64,000 bases of DNA from Ruminococcus sp. OA3 (GTDB taxonomy: Bacteria > Bacillota > Clostridia > Lachnospirales > Lachnospiraceae): positions 3,348,001-3,412,000 of the forward strand of contig NZ_JAKNTO010000001.1 of assembly GCF_022440845.1 (NCBI RefSeq). The letters run 5' to 3'. Positions within the stretch are counted from its first letter, which is position 1. Each line of letters opens with the position of its first letter. Below, one piece after another: positions 27,641-34,590 of the stretch. Position numbers and translations under genes: made by a program. The notes below the pieces were generated by a model. That model worked only from the letters and a program-made list of their open reading frames with translations. It made no database searches and was not told the origin of the DNA.

Positions 27641-28747
27641 CTATCTAAACTCCAGTCTCACTGCCTCAAGTGCCGCCGCGATTACTTTATCCATATCATA
27701 GTATTGATACATGCCCAGTCTTCCGCCGAAAATCAGGCGTTCCCTGTGGGATGCCAGTTTGCGGTATTCTTCGTAAATCCGATTGTTCTTCTCATCATTG
27801 ATCGGATAATAAGGCTCATCACCTTTCTTCCACTCTTTTGGATATTCCCTTGTGATCACAGTGGCAGGCTGAGTTCCAAAATTAAAATGCTTATGTTCAA
27901 TAATGCGAGTATATGGAATCTCTCTTTCTGTGTAATTCACCACGGCATTCCCCTGATAATTATCACACATCATCCGTTCTTCCTCAAACCTGAGGGAACG
28001 GTATTCAAGAACGCCTGCACGGTAATCAAAAAATTCATCGATCATCCCCGTATATACAACCTTCCCTGCAATCTTGAACGGATCTTCCACGCTTTTATAG
28101 TCCGTATTCAGACGTACCTCTGTCCCCTCAAGAAGACGGCTTGCAAGTGAAGTATATCCCTCCTCAGGGATTCCCTGATAGCGGTCGTTAAAATAATTAT
28201 TATCATACGTAAACCTAAGAGGCAGACGCCTGATAATAAATGCCGGAAGACTGCTGCAATCACGTCCCCACTGCTTCTCTGTATAGCCTTTGATAAGCTT
28301 TTCGTAGACATCGCGCCCTACGAGTGAGAGTGCCTGTTCTTCCAGATTCCGGGGTTCCATGATCAACAGCTGTGCGATCTGTTCCGCTATTTTCGCTTTC
28401 GCCTCCTGCGGTGTTCTGATATTCCACATTCTGCTGAAGGTATTCATATTAAAAGGAAGATTGTAAATCTCATCCCTGTAGACTGCGACCGGTGCATTGA
28501 TAAAATGATTAAATGTTACAAACTGCTGCACATAGTCCCAGATATCACGGTTTGACGTATGAAAGATATGTGCCCCATACCGGTGTACTGCAATCCCATC
28601 TACTTCCTCTGTGTAAATGTTTCCTCCGATGTGATTCCGCCTGTCAACGACCAGACAGCGTTTCCCTTTCTTCTTCGCCTCATGTGCGAAAACACATCCA
28701 AACAGTCCCGCACCGACAATCAGATAATCATACATGTTATTTTTCAT
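27641..28747 (-). CDS. glf: UDP-galactopyranose mutase
   Basis: FAD enzyme of 368 residues converting UDP-Galp to UDP-Galf for surface glycans. The FAD-binding GAGLFGCVFAHEAKKKG is at residues about 12-28, followed by VDRRNHIGGNIYTEE and RYGAHIFHT, both diagnostic. GYTEKQWGRD and FGGRLGMYQYYDMDKV near the C-terminus match the family. Its ATG overlaps the truA stop by 11 bases. No other galactan gene is adjacent. Confidence 0.96.
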   Translation of the reverse strand: MKNNMYDYLIVGAGLFGCVFAHEAKKKGKRCLVVDRRNHIGGNIYTEEVDGIAVHRYGAHIFHTSNRDIWDYVQQFVTFNHFINAPVAVYRDEIYNLPFNMNTFSRMWNIRTPQEAKAKIAEQIAQLLIMEPRNLEEQALSLVGRDVYEKLIKGYTEKQWGRDCSSLPAFIIRRLPLRFTYDNNYFNDRYQGIPEEGYTSLASRLLEGTEVRLNTDYKSVEDPFKIAGKVVYTGMIDEFFDYRAGVLEYRSLRFEEERMMCDNYQGNAVVNYTEREIPYTRIIEHKHFNFGTQPATVITREYPKEWKKGDEPYYPINDEKNNRIYEEYRKLASHRERLIFGGRLGMYQYYDMDKVIAAALEAVRLEFR

Positions 28748-29477
28748 ATCGCACCCGAAGCAGCGTCAGCCCCATTGCCGGAGCAGTGAACCCTGCCAGC
28801 TGGCGATTTTTTTCCTCCAGTATCTTTTTTATGTCTTCCGGCGGCCGTTTCCCTCCGCCGATCTCTATCAGTGTTCCTGTCAATATGCGAACCATGTGAT
28901 ACAGAAAACCATTTCCTGTATATGAAATCACAAGATCATGTTCCTTTTGTTCAAAACAAATCTCTTCAAGCGTCCGCACCGTCGATTTCTTTATCCGTTT
29001 ATTCCCGCAGAATCCTTTAAAATCATGTGTGCCGAGGCAATAGGACGCTGCTTTTTTCATCATACTCACATCCAGATGCTCTCCGTAATGATAACGGTAC
29101 TTCCTCTCAAATACCGCTTTAAATTCATCTGTCCCGATACGGTAAGCATACGTTTTGTCACAGGCATTCAGCCTGCTGTGAAACCTGTCCGGCACCTCAG
29201 ATACGTCCGTAACTTCAATATCATCCGGCAGATACTGATTTAAATACATTTTTATCTGCACAGGGTCTGCTCGTTCTGTCAAATGAAAATTGGCAGTCTG
29301 TCCAAGCGCATGTACACCGGCGTCTGTCCTCCCTGCACCGTGTATCTCAATCGGATATCCGCTCATTCTGGTCAGAATTTTTTCCAGTTTCCCCTGTATG
29401 GTATTGTCTGTATTTCCCTGCCGCTGCCATCCATCATAACGTGTTCCGTCATATTGTATCATAATTTTACAATTCAT
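28737..29477 (-). CDS. truA: tRNA pseudouridine(38-40) synthase
   Basis: TruA, 246 residues, modifying U38-U40 in tRNA anticodon stems. Catalytic Asp is in GAGRTDAGVHALGQ near residue 52; YDGTRYDGWQRQGN lies at the N-terminus and GNGFLYHMVRILTGTLIEIG near residue 200. The ATG at 29477 is only seven bases downstream of the -10 hexamer of its promoter, so the mRNA may be leaderless. An in-frame ATG further upstream (29519) lies inside the terminator/promoter region and adds residues not found in homologues. Confidence 0.95.
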   Translation of the reverse strand: MNCKIMIQYDGTRYDGWQRQGNTDNTIQGKLEKILTRMSGYPIEIHGAGRTDAGVHALGQTANFHLTERADPVQIKMYLNQYLPDDIEVTDVSEVPDRFHSRLNACDKTYAYRIGTDEFKAVFERKYRYHYGEHLDVSMMKKAASYCLGTHDFKGFCGNKRIKKSTVRTLEEICFEQKEHDLVISYTGNGFLYHMVRILTGTLIEIGGGKRPPEDIKKILEEKNRQLAGFTAPAMGLTLLRVRYEK

Positions 29478-29484
29478 AGCCCTT

Positions 29485-29513
29485 ATTATAGCATAAACAA
29501 AGAAGGTTGTGAA
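29485..29513 (-). promoter_or_regulatory. truA promoter, overlapping a terminator
   Basis: TTCACA (29508-29513), 17-base spacer, TATAAT (29485-29490). The -35 hexamer is inside the 3' arm of the terminator hairpin of the preceding gene. Confidence 0.65.
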
Positions 29514-29542
29514 ACCCATTCTTAGTGAATTTCACAACCTTT
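29505..29542 (-). terminator. Terminator of the alanine/glycine symporter gene
   Basis: Ten-base perfect stem GGTTGTGAAA/TTTCACAACC (29505-29514 with 29530-29539), followed by TTCTTTG on the minus strand. Confidence 0.75.
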
Positions 29543-29560
29543 TCCCTGCGGCGATAAGGC

Positions 29561-31015
29561 TCACAGTCCCATCTTTCTCTGCAGAGCAGCCTTTTTCCTG
29601 TCTTCTTTTTCCTTTTCTATCACTTTCTGATACGCCTTCATCTCCCTGGCCACGACACCGCTCATGGCGATAAGACAGATCAGGTTCGGTATCGCCATCA
29701 GTCCGTTTGCAATGTCCGAAAAATCCCAGACGATCTGCAGTGTCGTTGTTGCGCCGATATACGCAACGAGAGAAAATATGACTCTGTAGATATAACAGTA
29801 TTTCGGTTTCTTCACAAGATATTCAAATGCCTTCTCTCCATGGTATTCCCAGCCGAGTATTGTAGAGAACGCAAAGAGTGCAATCCCGATGCAGACCAGG
29901 ATACCGCCTGCTTCTCCGAGTGCGCTCGAAAATGCCGCGATCGTCAGTGCGGCACCGGTCATCAGCTCACCCGTCGCCGGATCGATCGTCCCCAGAACCC
30001 CGGAACTTGCAATGGCAAGGCCCGTGATCGTACATACCACAATGGTATCAAAAAAGGTTCCTGTCATGTTGACATATCCCTGTTTTACCGGACTGTCTGT
30101 TGTTGCAGCTGCCGCCGTTATGGCAGCCGAACCAAGGCCTGCCTCATTCGAGAACACTCCGCGTGCAACGCCCCAGCGCACAGACTGCATCACCGATGCG
30201 ACAACGACACCGCCGACTCCTCCTGCAGCCGCCTTGGGATTAAACGCCATTGAGAAGATCTGTACAACGCCGGACGGTACATTTTTAACATTGATCAGTA
30301 TTACAATAAGCCCTGCGACCACATAGAATACAGCCATGCACGGCACAACAACCTGTGACACTTTTGATATGCTTTTAATTCCGCCGACGATGATAAGCAG
30401 TGCAAGAACGGTAATAACCACCCCGCTGATCACAACCGGAACCTGAAAAGTATTCTGAAGAGCGGAAGATATGGAATTTGCCTGTGTCAGGTTACCGATT
30501 CCAAAAGAAGCCAGCACAGTAAACAGTGCAAACATAAATCCCAGCGCTGCTCCCACCTTTTTATGTTTAAAGGCATGGCGCAGCGTATACATCGGTCCGC
30601 CGGACATCTCTCCGTTCTCATTGACTTCCCGGTATTTGATCGAGAGCATACATTCTGAAAATTTGGATGCCATTCCGAAAAATGCGGATATCCACATCCA
30701 TACCAAAGCCCCAGGTCCTCCGAGCACCATGGCTGTAGCAACACCGACAATGTTACCCGTTCCAATCGTCGCAGCCAAAGCTGTGGTAAGCGCAGAGAAC
30801 GGAGAGATATCTCCTTCCCCTTTCTTTGTTCTGGCTTCCTTGCTCAGCACGCTGCGCAGCGCGTAACCCAGATTTCTTATTGGAAGAAATCCAGTCCGGA
30901 CAGTCAGAATAATGCCGGTTCCTACCAGCAGTACCAGCATAACCGGTCCCCAGACAACATCGTCGATGTTTTTTAGAACCGCCCCCACTTTTTCCAATAA
31001 CAGCTGTGAATCCAT
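29561..31015 (-). CDS. AGCS family sodium:alanine/glycine symporter
   Basis: A 484-residue secondary transporter with about eleven membrane helices, of the alanine or glycine:cation symporter family (AlsT/AgcS-like). Motifs include ALAATIGTGNIVGVATAM, GGPGALVWMWISAFFGMASKF, GGPMYTL and FSNEAGLGSAAITAA, the last being the strongest family mark. It is monocistronic, with a strong promoter, a hairpin at the very start of its leader and a terminator. No glycine riboswitch was found upstream. Substrate choice between alanine and glycine is not decided by sequence. Confidence 0.93.
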   Translation of the reverse strand: MDSQLLLEKVGAVLKNIDDVVWGPVMLVLLVGTGIILTVRTGFLPIRNLGYALRSVLSKEARTKKGEGDISPFSALTTALAATIGTGNIVGVATAMVLGGPGALVWMWISAFFGMASKFSECMLSIKYREVNENGEMSGGPMYTLRHAFKHKKVGAALGFMFALFTVLASFGIGNLTQANSISSALQNTFQVPVVISGVVITVLALLIIVGGIKSISKVSQVVVPCMAVFYVVAGLIVILINVKNVPSGVVQIFSMAFNPKAAAGGVGGVVVASVMQSVRWGVARGVFSNEAGLGSAAITAAAATTDSPVKQGYVNMTGTFFDTIVVCTITGLAIASSGVLGTIDPATGELMTGAALTIAAFSSALGEAGGILVCIGIALFAFSTILGWEYHGEKAFEYLVKKPKYCYIYRVIFSLVAYIGATTTLQIVWDFSDIANGLMAIPNLICLIAMSGVVAREMKAYQKVIEKEKEDRKKAALQRKMGL

Positions 31016-31083
31016 CTCTTGTATCTCCTTAATTTTTCCTCATTTGATAAAAAATCTGCAGGAATTTCCTGTAAATTTAAAAA

Positions 31084-31106
31084 AACAACGTATCTAAGCC
31101 GTTGTT
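31084..31106 (-). terminator. Promoter-proximal hairpin with T-run (possible attenuator)
   Basis: AACAACG (31100-31106 region on the minus strand) pairs with CGTTGTT, and the minus strand continues with a T7 run. It begins within about ten bases of the predicted start of the symporter transcript. Confidence 0.65.
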
Positions 31107-31115
31107 ATCCTTTTC

Positions 31116-31144
31116 ATTATATTAATCTTGTAAAATCATGTCAA
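31116..31144 (-). promoter_or_regulatory. Consensus promoter of the symporter gene
   Basis: TTGACA (31139-31144), 17-base spacer, TATAAT (31116-31121): both hexamers perfect. Confidence 0.88.
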
Positions 31145-31282
31145 GAACTTATTTCTGCCATCCACAATTATTACGGCTTATTTGATGCCAAACTTTATAC
31201 TGCGTAATATGCTTATAAATTACCATGTATTTCCATAATCATTTTCATCTCATTATGGTACAATTTTTAAAGGGGTGATTTC

Positions 31283-31477
31283 TTGAATATGCGTCAAAAG
31301 AAAAAAATGAAAAAAAATCTGCAGGCAGACAATAGAATTCATGAAATGGTTCTCAGGGAACTTTTTCAGGAAGCCGCTGAAATCGAAAAAGCTATCGAAC
31401 ATACTGATATTCCGACTGACTCGGCTGCCAAGCAGGAACTTTATAACAAAATTATCAAAAGTATTTCAAACTTCTGA
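31283..31477 (+). CDS. Small uncharacterised charged protein (64 aa)
   Basis: A 64-residue, highly charged helical protein of unknown function. The N-terminus is Lys/Arg-rich and the middle (MVLRELFQEAAEIEKAIEH) is a likely amphipathic helix. The TTG start has GGGGTG five bases upstream; an ATG two codons later is less well spaced. It precedes the Spo0A-like gene by 154 bases on the same strand; whether they are linked is unknown. Confidence 0.55.
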   Translation: MNMRQKKKMKKNLQADNRIHEMVLRELFQEAAEIEKAIEHTDIPTDSAAKQELYNKIIKSISNF

Positions 31478-31631
31478 AATTTATTTCTACATGTTTACGT
31501 TCTCTTTATAATTTTTTACACGCTCAAAAAATGTAAAATTATGTCAAATAGTGTCTATTTTATACGGCATTCTTAAATTTTACATGGACTGATTTAAAAT
31601 AAGAGCGAGAAAAAATCAAAGGAGATTCGTT

Positions 31632-31967
31632 ATGAAAGAAATTACAGAACTTATTCATTCTCTTGGCATCAGGGCAACTTATATTGGATATCAATATTTA
31701 CGCTATGCTCTGCTGCTCTGCCTCAAAGACGAAAACTATATCTTGTTTGTCTGGAAATGGCTGTACGGTGACGTCGCGAAACATTTTGGCAAGACTCGAA
31801 GCAGCGTGGAGCGGGCGCTGCGCACAGTTGTAACAGCATGCTGGAATTATGGCAACAGAGACCTCCTGCACAATATTGCCGGTTATCATCTGGAGCAATG
31901 CCCTGCTGTCGGAGAATTCATCGCGATATTATATCATCATCTCGAAAAAAGCACGAATAAAATTTAA
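31632..31967 (+). CDS. Stand-alone Spo0A C-terminal DNA-binding domain protein
   Basis: A 111-residue protein matching only the effector domain of the sporulation master regulator Spo0A. IHSLGIRATYIGYQYLRYALLL (given in two parts: IHSLGIRATY and IGYQYLRYALLL) and VAKHFGKTRSSVERALRTVV correspond to its helices, the latter to the recognition helix. No receiver domain precedes it: the start has AAAGGAG upstream and stop codons lie before it. It could bind 0A boxes and compete with or modulate Spo0A; this is inference. The 31478-31631 leader contains TGTCAAA (31542-31548), one base from the 0A-box consensus. Confidence 0.82.
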   Translation: MKEITELIHSLGIRATYIGYQYLRYALLLCLKDENYILFVWKWLYGDVAKHFGKTRSSVERALRTVVTACWNYGNRDLLHNIAGYHLEQCPAVGEFIAILYHHLEKSTNKI

Positions 31968-31977
31968 AAAGATTAAT

Positions 31978-32005
31978 CCCCCGGTATCCGCCGGGGGTAT
32001 TCTTT
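31978..32005 (+). terminator. Terminator after the Spo0A-like gene
   Basis: CCCCCGG (31978-31984), loop TATCCG, CCGGGGG (31991-31997), then TATTCTTTT. Confidence 0.85.
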
Positions 32006-32153
32006 TCGTACGCCGAACCTCATATCAAAACCTGTTTCAGATTGAAAAACGGCTGTACCGGCTTGTATATTTTACTGAAAAGAAATATGATAAAGGAAAA
32101 AGGAGGGTTCTGATTATAGAACGGCAACTATACAGATCAAGGGGGATATAGAA

Positions 32154-32840
32154 ATGAAACAGATATTTTTAGTCGAGGATGATAAGGCGATTGCAAGGAA
32201 TCTGATGCTTCTGCTCCGCTCGGAAGGTTTTACAGTCACGCATGCAGCAACGCGCAGTGAGGCCATTGCTGCACTTACCGGAACCAAATATGACCTGGCT
32301 CTGGTTGATATTTCCCTGCCGGACGGAAACGGTTTCACAGTCTGCACAGCGATTAAAGAAAAGCAGGAGATTCCCGTTATCTTTCTGACAGCCTCCGGTG
32401 ATGAGGCGAGTGTTGTCACCGGACTGAACATGGGTGCGGATGACTACATCACCAAACCTTTTCGCCCGCGTGAATTGGTTGCGAGAATCAAAACTGCTCT
32501 GCGAAAAAGTGGGCGCTTAGGTTCAGTTTTTGAAATCTGTGGGCTTCATGTCGATACGACAAGCGGTGTTGTGAAGAAAAATGACAGCGAAGTTTTTCTC
32601 TCAGCTTTAGAATACCGGCTGCTGCTGGTGTTTATCAGCAATTCGAAAAACATTATCACGAGAGGCAGGCTGCTTGACGAATTGTGGGATGCCGCGGGTG
32701 AATTTGTCAATGATAATACCCTGACAGTATACATCAAACGCCTGAGGGAGAAGATAGAGGATGATCCCGCAAACCCGCAGATTATTCTGACTGTTCGCGG
32801 GACGGGGTATCGACTGGGAGGCAGCCATGCTTCGGAATAA
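32154..32840 (+). CDS. OmpR-family response regulator
   Basis: A 228-residue two-component regulator. Receiver domain residues are EDD near the start, phospho-acceptor Asp in LALVDISLPDGNG, Thr in IFLTAS and Lys in YITKPF. The C-terminal winged helix (about 130-228) ends with LTVRGTGYRLGG. It overlaps the kinase gene by 14 bases and heads a four-gene cassette with an ABC transporter. Likely it activates that transporter in response to an antimicrobial peptide or envelope stress, as in BceR/VncR-type systems. Confidence 0.94.
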   Translation: MKQIFLVEDDKAIARNLMLLLRSEGFTVTHAATRSEAIAALTGTKYDLALVDISLPDGNGFTVCTAIKEKQEIPVIFLTASGDEASVVTGLNMGADDYITKPFRPRELVARIKTALRKSGRLGSVFEICGLHVDTTSGVVKKNDSEVFLSALEYRLLLVFISNSKNIITRGRLLDELWDAAGEFVNDNTLTVYIKRLREKIEDDPANPQIILTVRGTGYRLGGSHASE

Positions 32841-33816
32841 AGAGTTTCGTCAATTTGCAGTTTTGTTCTTATTAATGACAGCCACCGCTGTATCACTTGG
32901 TTTTGCGATCAATATGGCGGCAGGAATCCTTGCCGCCTCCGCTGCCGCCGCCTTCGGAACAGTATTTTGCATATTTACCAAAGCCCGATACAACAGCATT
33001 TCACAGCTTTCAGATCAGATCGATCTTGTCCTCCATAATGCTGATCATCTCTACATTGGTGAATCAAATGAGGGCGAACTTTCCATCCTGCAGAGCGAGA
33101 TAACAAAGATGACGCTGCGTATCCGGGAACAAAATGAGGCGTTAAAAAAAGAAAAAAAACATCTTGCCGATTCACTGGCCGATATCGCTCACCAGCTCCG
33201 CACTCCGCTAACCTCTGCGAATCTTATTCTGTCATTGTCAGAGAATGAATCTGATGAAGACAAGCGGAAAGCCTTGATGCGGGAGGCAGAGGAATTACTG
33301 GTGCGAATGGATTGGCTGATCACTTCCCTTCTCAAATTATCCCGCCTGGATGCAGGTGTTGTGTTATTCCAAAGTGAACAGGTAGAGGTAGACAAACTGA
33401 TCTACGCCTCACTTCGTCCGTTTCTGATCCCGATGGAGCTGCACAATATTACACTTCAGACAACTGTGCCAAAAGGGATCGTGATCTGCGGTGATTCAGC
33501 ATGGCTTTCGGAGGCAGTCCAAAATATCCTCAAAAACTGCATGGAAAGCTCAGGTGATAACGGAAAGATCGAAATCACCTATAATGACACTGTGTTATAT
33601 ACCGAGATTACCATTCATGACAGCGGTCCGGGATTTGAGAAAGAAGATTTACCGTGTCTGTTTGACAGGTTCTATCGCGGTAAAAACACAGACGCTGCAG
33701 GATACGGAATTGGACTGGCACTCTGCAGAATGATCATAGCACGCCAGGGTGGAACTATTAACGCAAAAAACCATCCGCACGGCGGAGCTGTATTTGCCAT
33801 CCGTTTTCCAAAGTGA
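32827..33816 (+). CDS. Sensor histidine kinase
   Basis: A 329-residue kinase with two closely spaced N-terminal membrane helices (about 10-28 and 30-48) and almost no extracellular loop, the layout of intramembrane-sensing kinases that take their signal from the partner ABC transporter. The phospho-acceptor His is in LADIAHQLRTPLTS; the ATPase domain has NILKNCMESS (N box), DSGPGFEKEDLPCLFDRFYRG in two motifs (DSGPGF, FDRFYRG) and GYGIGLALC. GGGAGG precedes the ATG. Confidence 0.93.
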   Translation: MLRNKEFRQFAVLFLLMTATAVSLGFAINMAAGILAASAAAAFGTVFCIFTKARYNSISQLSDQIDLVLHNADHLYIGESNEGELSILQSEITKMTLRIREQNEALKKEKKHLADSLADIAHQLRTPLTSANLILSLSENESDEDKRKALMREAEELLVRMDWLITSLLKLSRLDAGVVLFQSEQVEVDKLIYASLRPFLIPMELHNITLQTTVPKGIVICGDSAWLSEAVQNILKNCMESSGDNGKIEITYNDTVLYTEITIHDSGPGFEKEDLPCLFDRFYRGKNTDAAGYGIGLALCRMIIARQGGTINAKNHPHGGAVFAIRFPK

Positions 33817-33900
33817 CAGATCTCTCACCTGGAAGTCACCGGGATGTAAGCTGGAGGTTCTATTATATGGGTAGACTACATGAGAAAGGAGACTCACATA

Positions 33901-34590
33901 ATGGAGTTTTTAAAAATTGAAAATCTATGTAAGGTTTACGGCAGCGGTGAAAATCAGGTTACGGCGCTTGACAACGTATCCCTCACCATCAACAAAGGGG
34001 AATTCACCGCAATCATTGGTTCCTCCGGCTCCGGTAAATCCACGTTGCTTCACATTATCGGCGGTGTGGATGTGCCAACAGGCGGAAAGGTATATCTGAA
34101 CGGGCAGGATGTATATGCACAGAGCAACGAAAAGCTTGCTGTTTTCCGCAGACGGCAGGTCGGACTGATCTATCAGTTTCACAACCTCATTCCTACTCTG
34201 AATGTCGTGGAAAACATCACCCTTCCCATACTGATGGACAAGAGAACAGTCAACAGAAAACGACTGGATGAATTATTGGAGCTGCTGGGACTTGAGGACC
34301 GCAAAACACATCTGCCGAATCAGCTTTCAGGTGGTCAGCAGCAGCGCGTTTCAATAGGGCGTGCCCTGATGAATGCACCCCAGGTCATGCTGGCGGACGA
34401 ACCCACGGGCAGCCTGGACAGCAGAAACGGTCATGAGATCATAAACCTGCTGAAATTAAGTCAGAAGAAATACCGGCAGACGCTTATCCTTGTCACGCAT
34501 GATGAAAATATCGCCCTGCAGGCAGACCGCATTATCTGCATATCAGACGGCAAAGTGACGAGGGACGAGAGGACGGTGACACGTCCATGA
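33901..34590 (+). CDS. ABC transporter ATP-binding protein (MacB/LolD type)
   Basis: A 229-residue ATPase. Walker A is GSSGSGKSTLLH, signature LSGGQQQRVSIGRALM, Walker B VMLADEPTGSLD, and H loop LVTHDE. The YQFHNLIPTLNVVENITLP Q-loop region is typical of the MacB/LolD/BceA group. The ATG at 33901 follows AAAGGAG by nine bases; an in-frame ATG 21 bases earlier contains that site. Overlaps the permease start (ATGA). Confidence 0.95.
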   Translation: MEFLKIENLCKVYGSGENQVTALDNVSLTINKGEFTAIIGSSGSGKSTLLHIIGGVDVPTGGKVYLNGQDVYAQSNEKLAVFRRRQVGLIYQFHNLIPTLNVVENITLPILMDKRTVNRKRLDELLELLGLEDRKTHLPNQLSGGQQQRVSIGRALMNAPQVMLADEPTGSLDSRNGHEIINLLKLSQKKYRQTLILVTHDENIALQADRIICISDGKVTRDERTVTRP

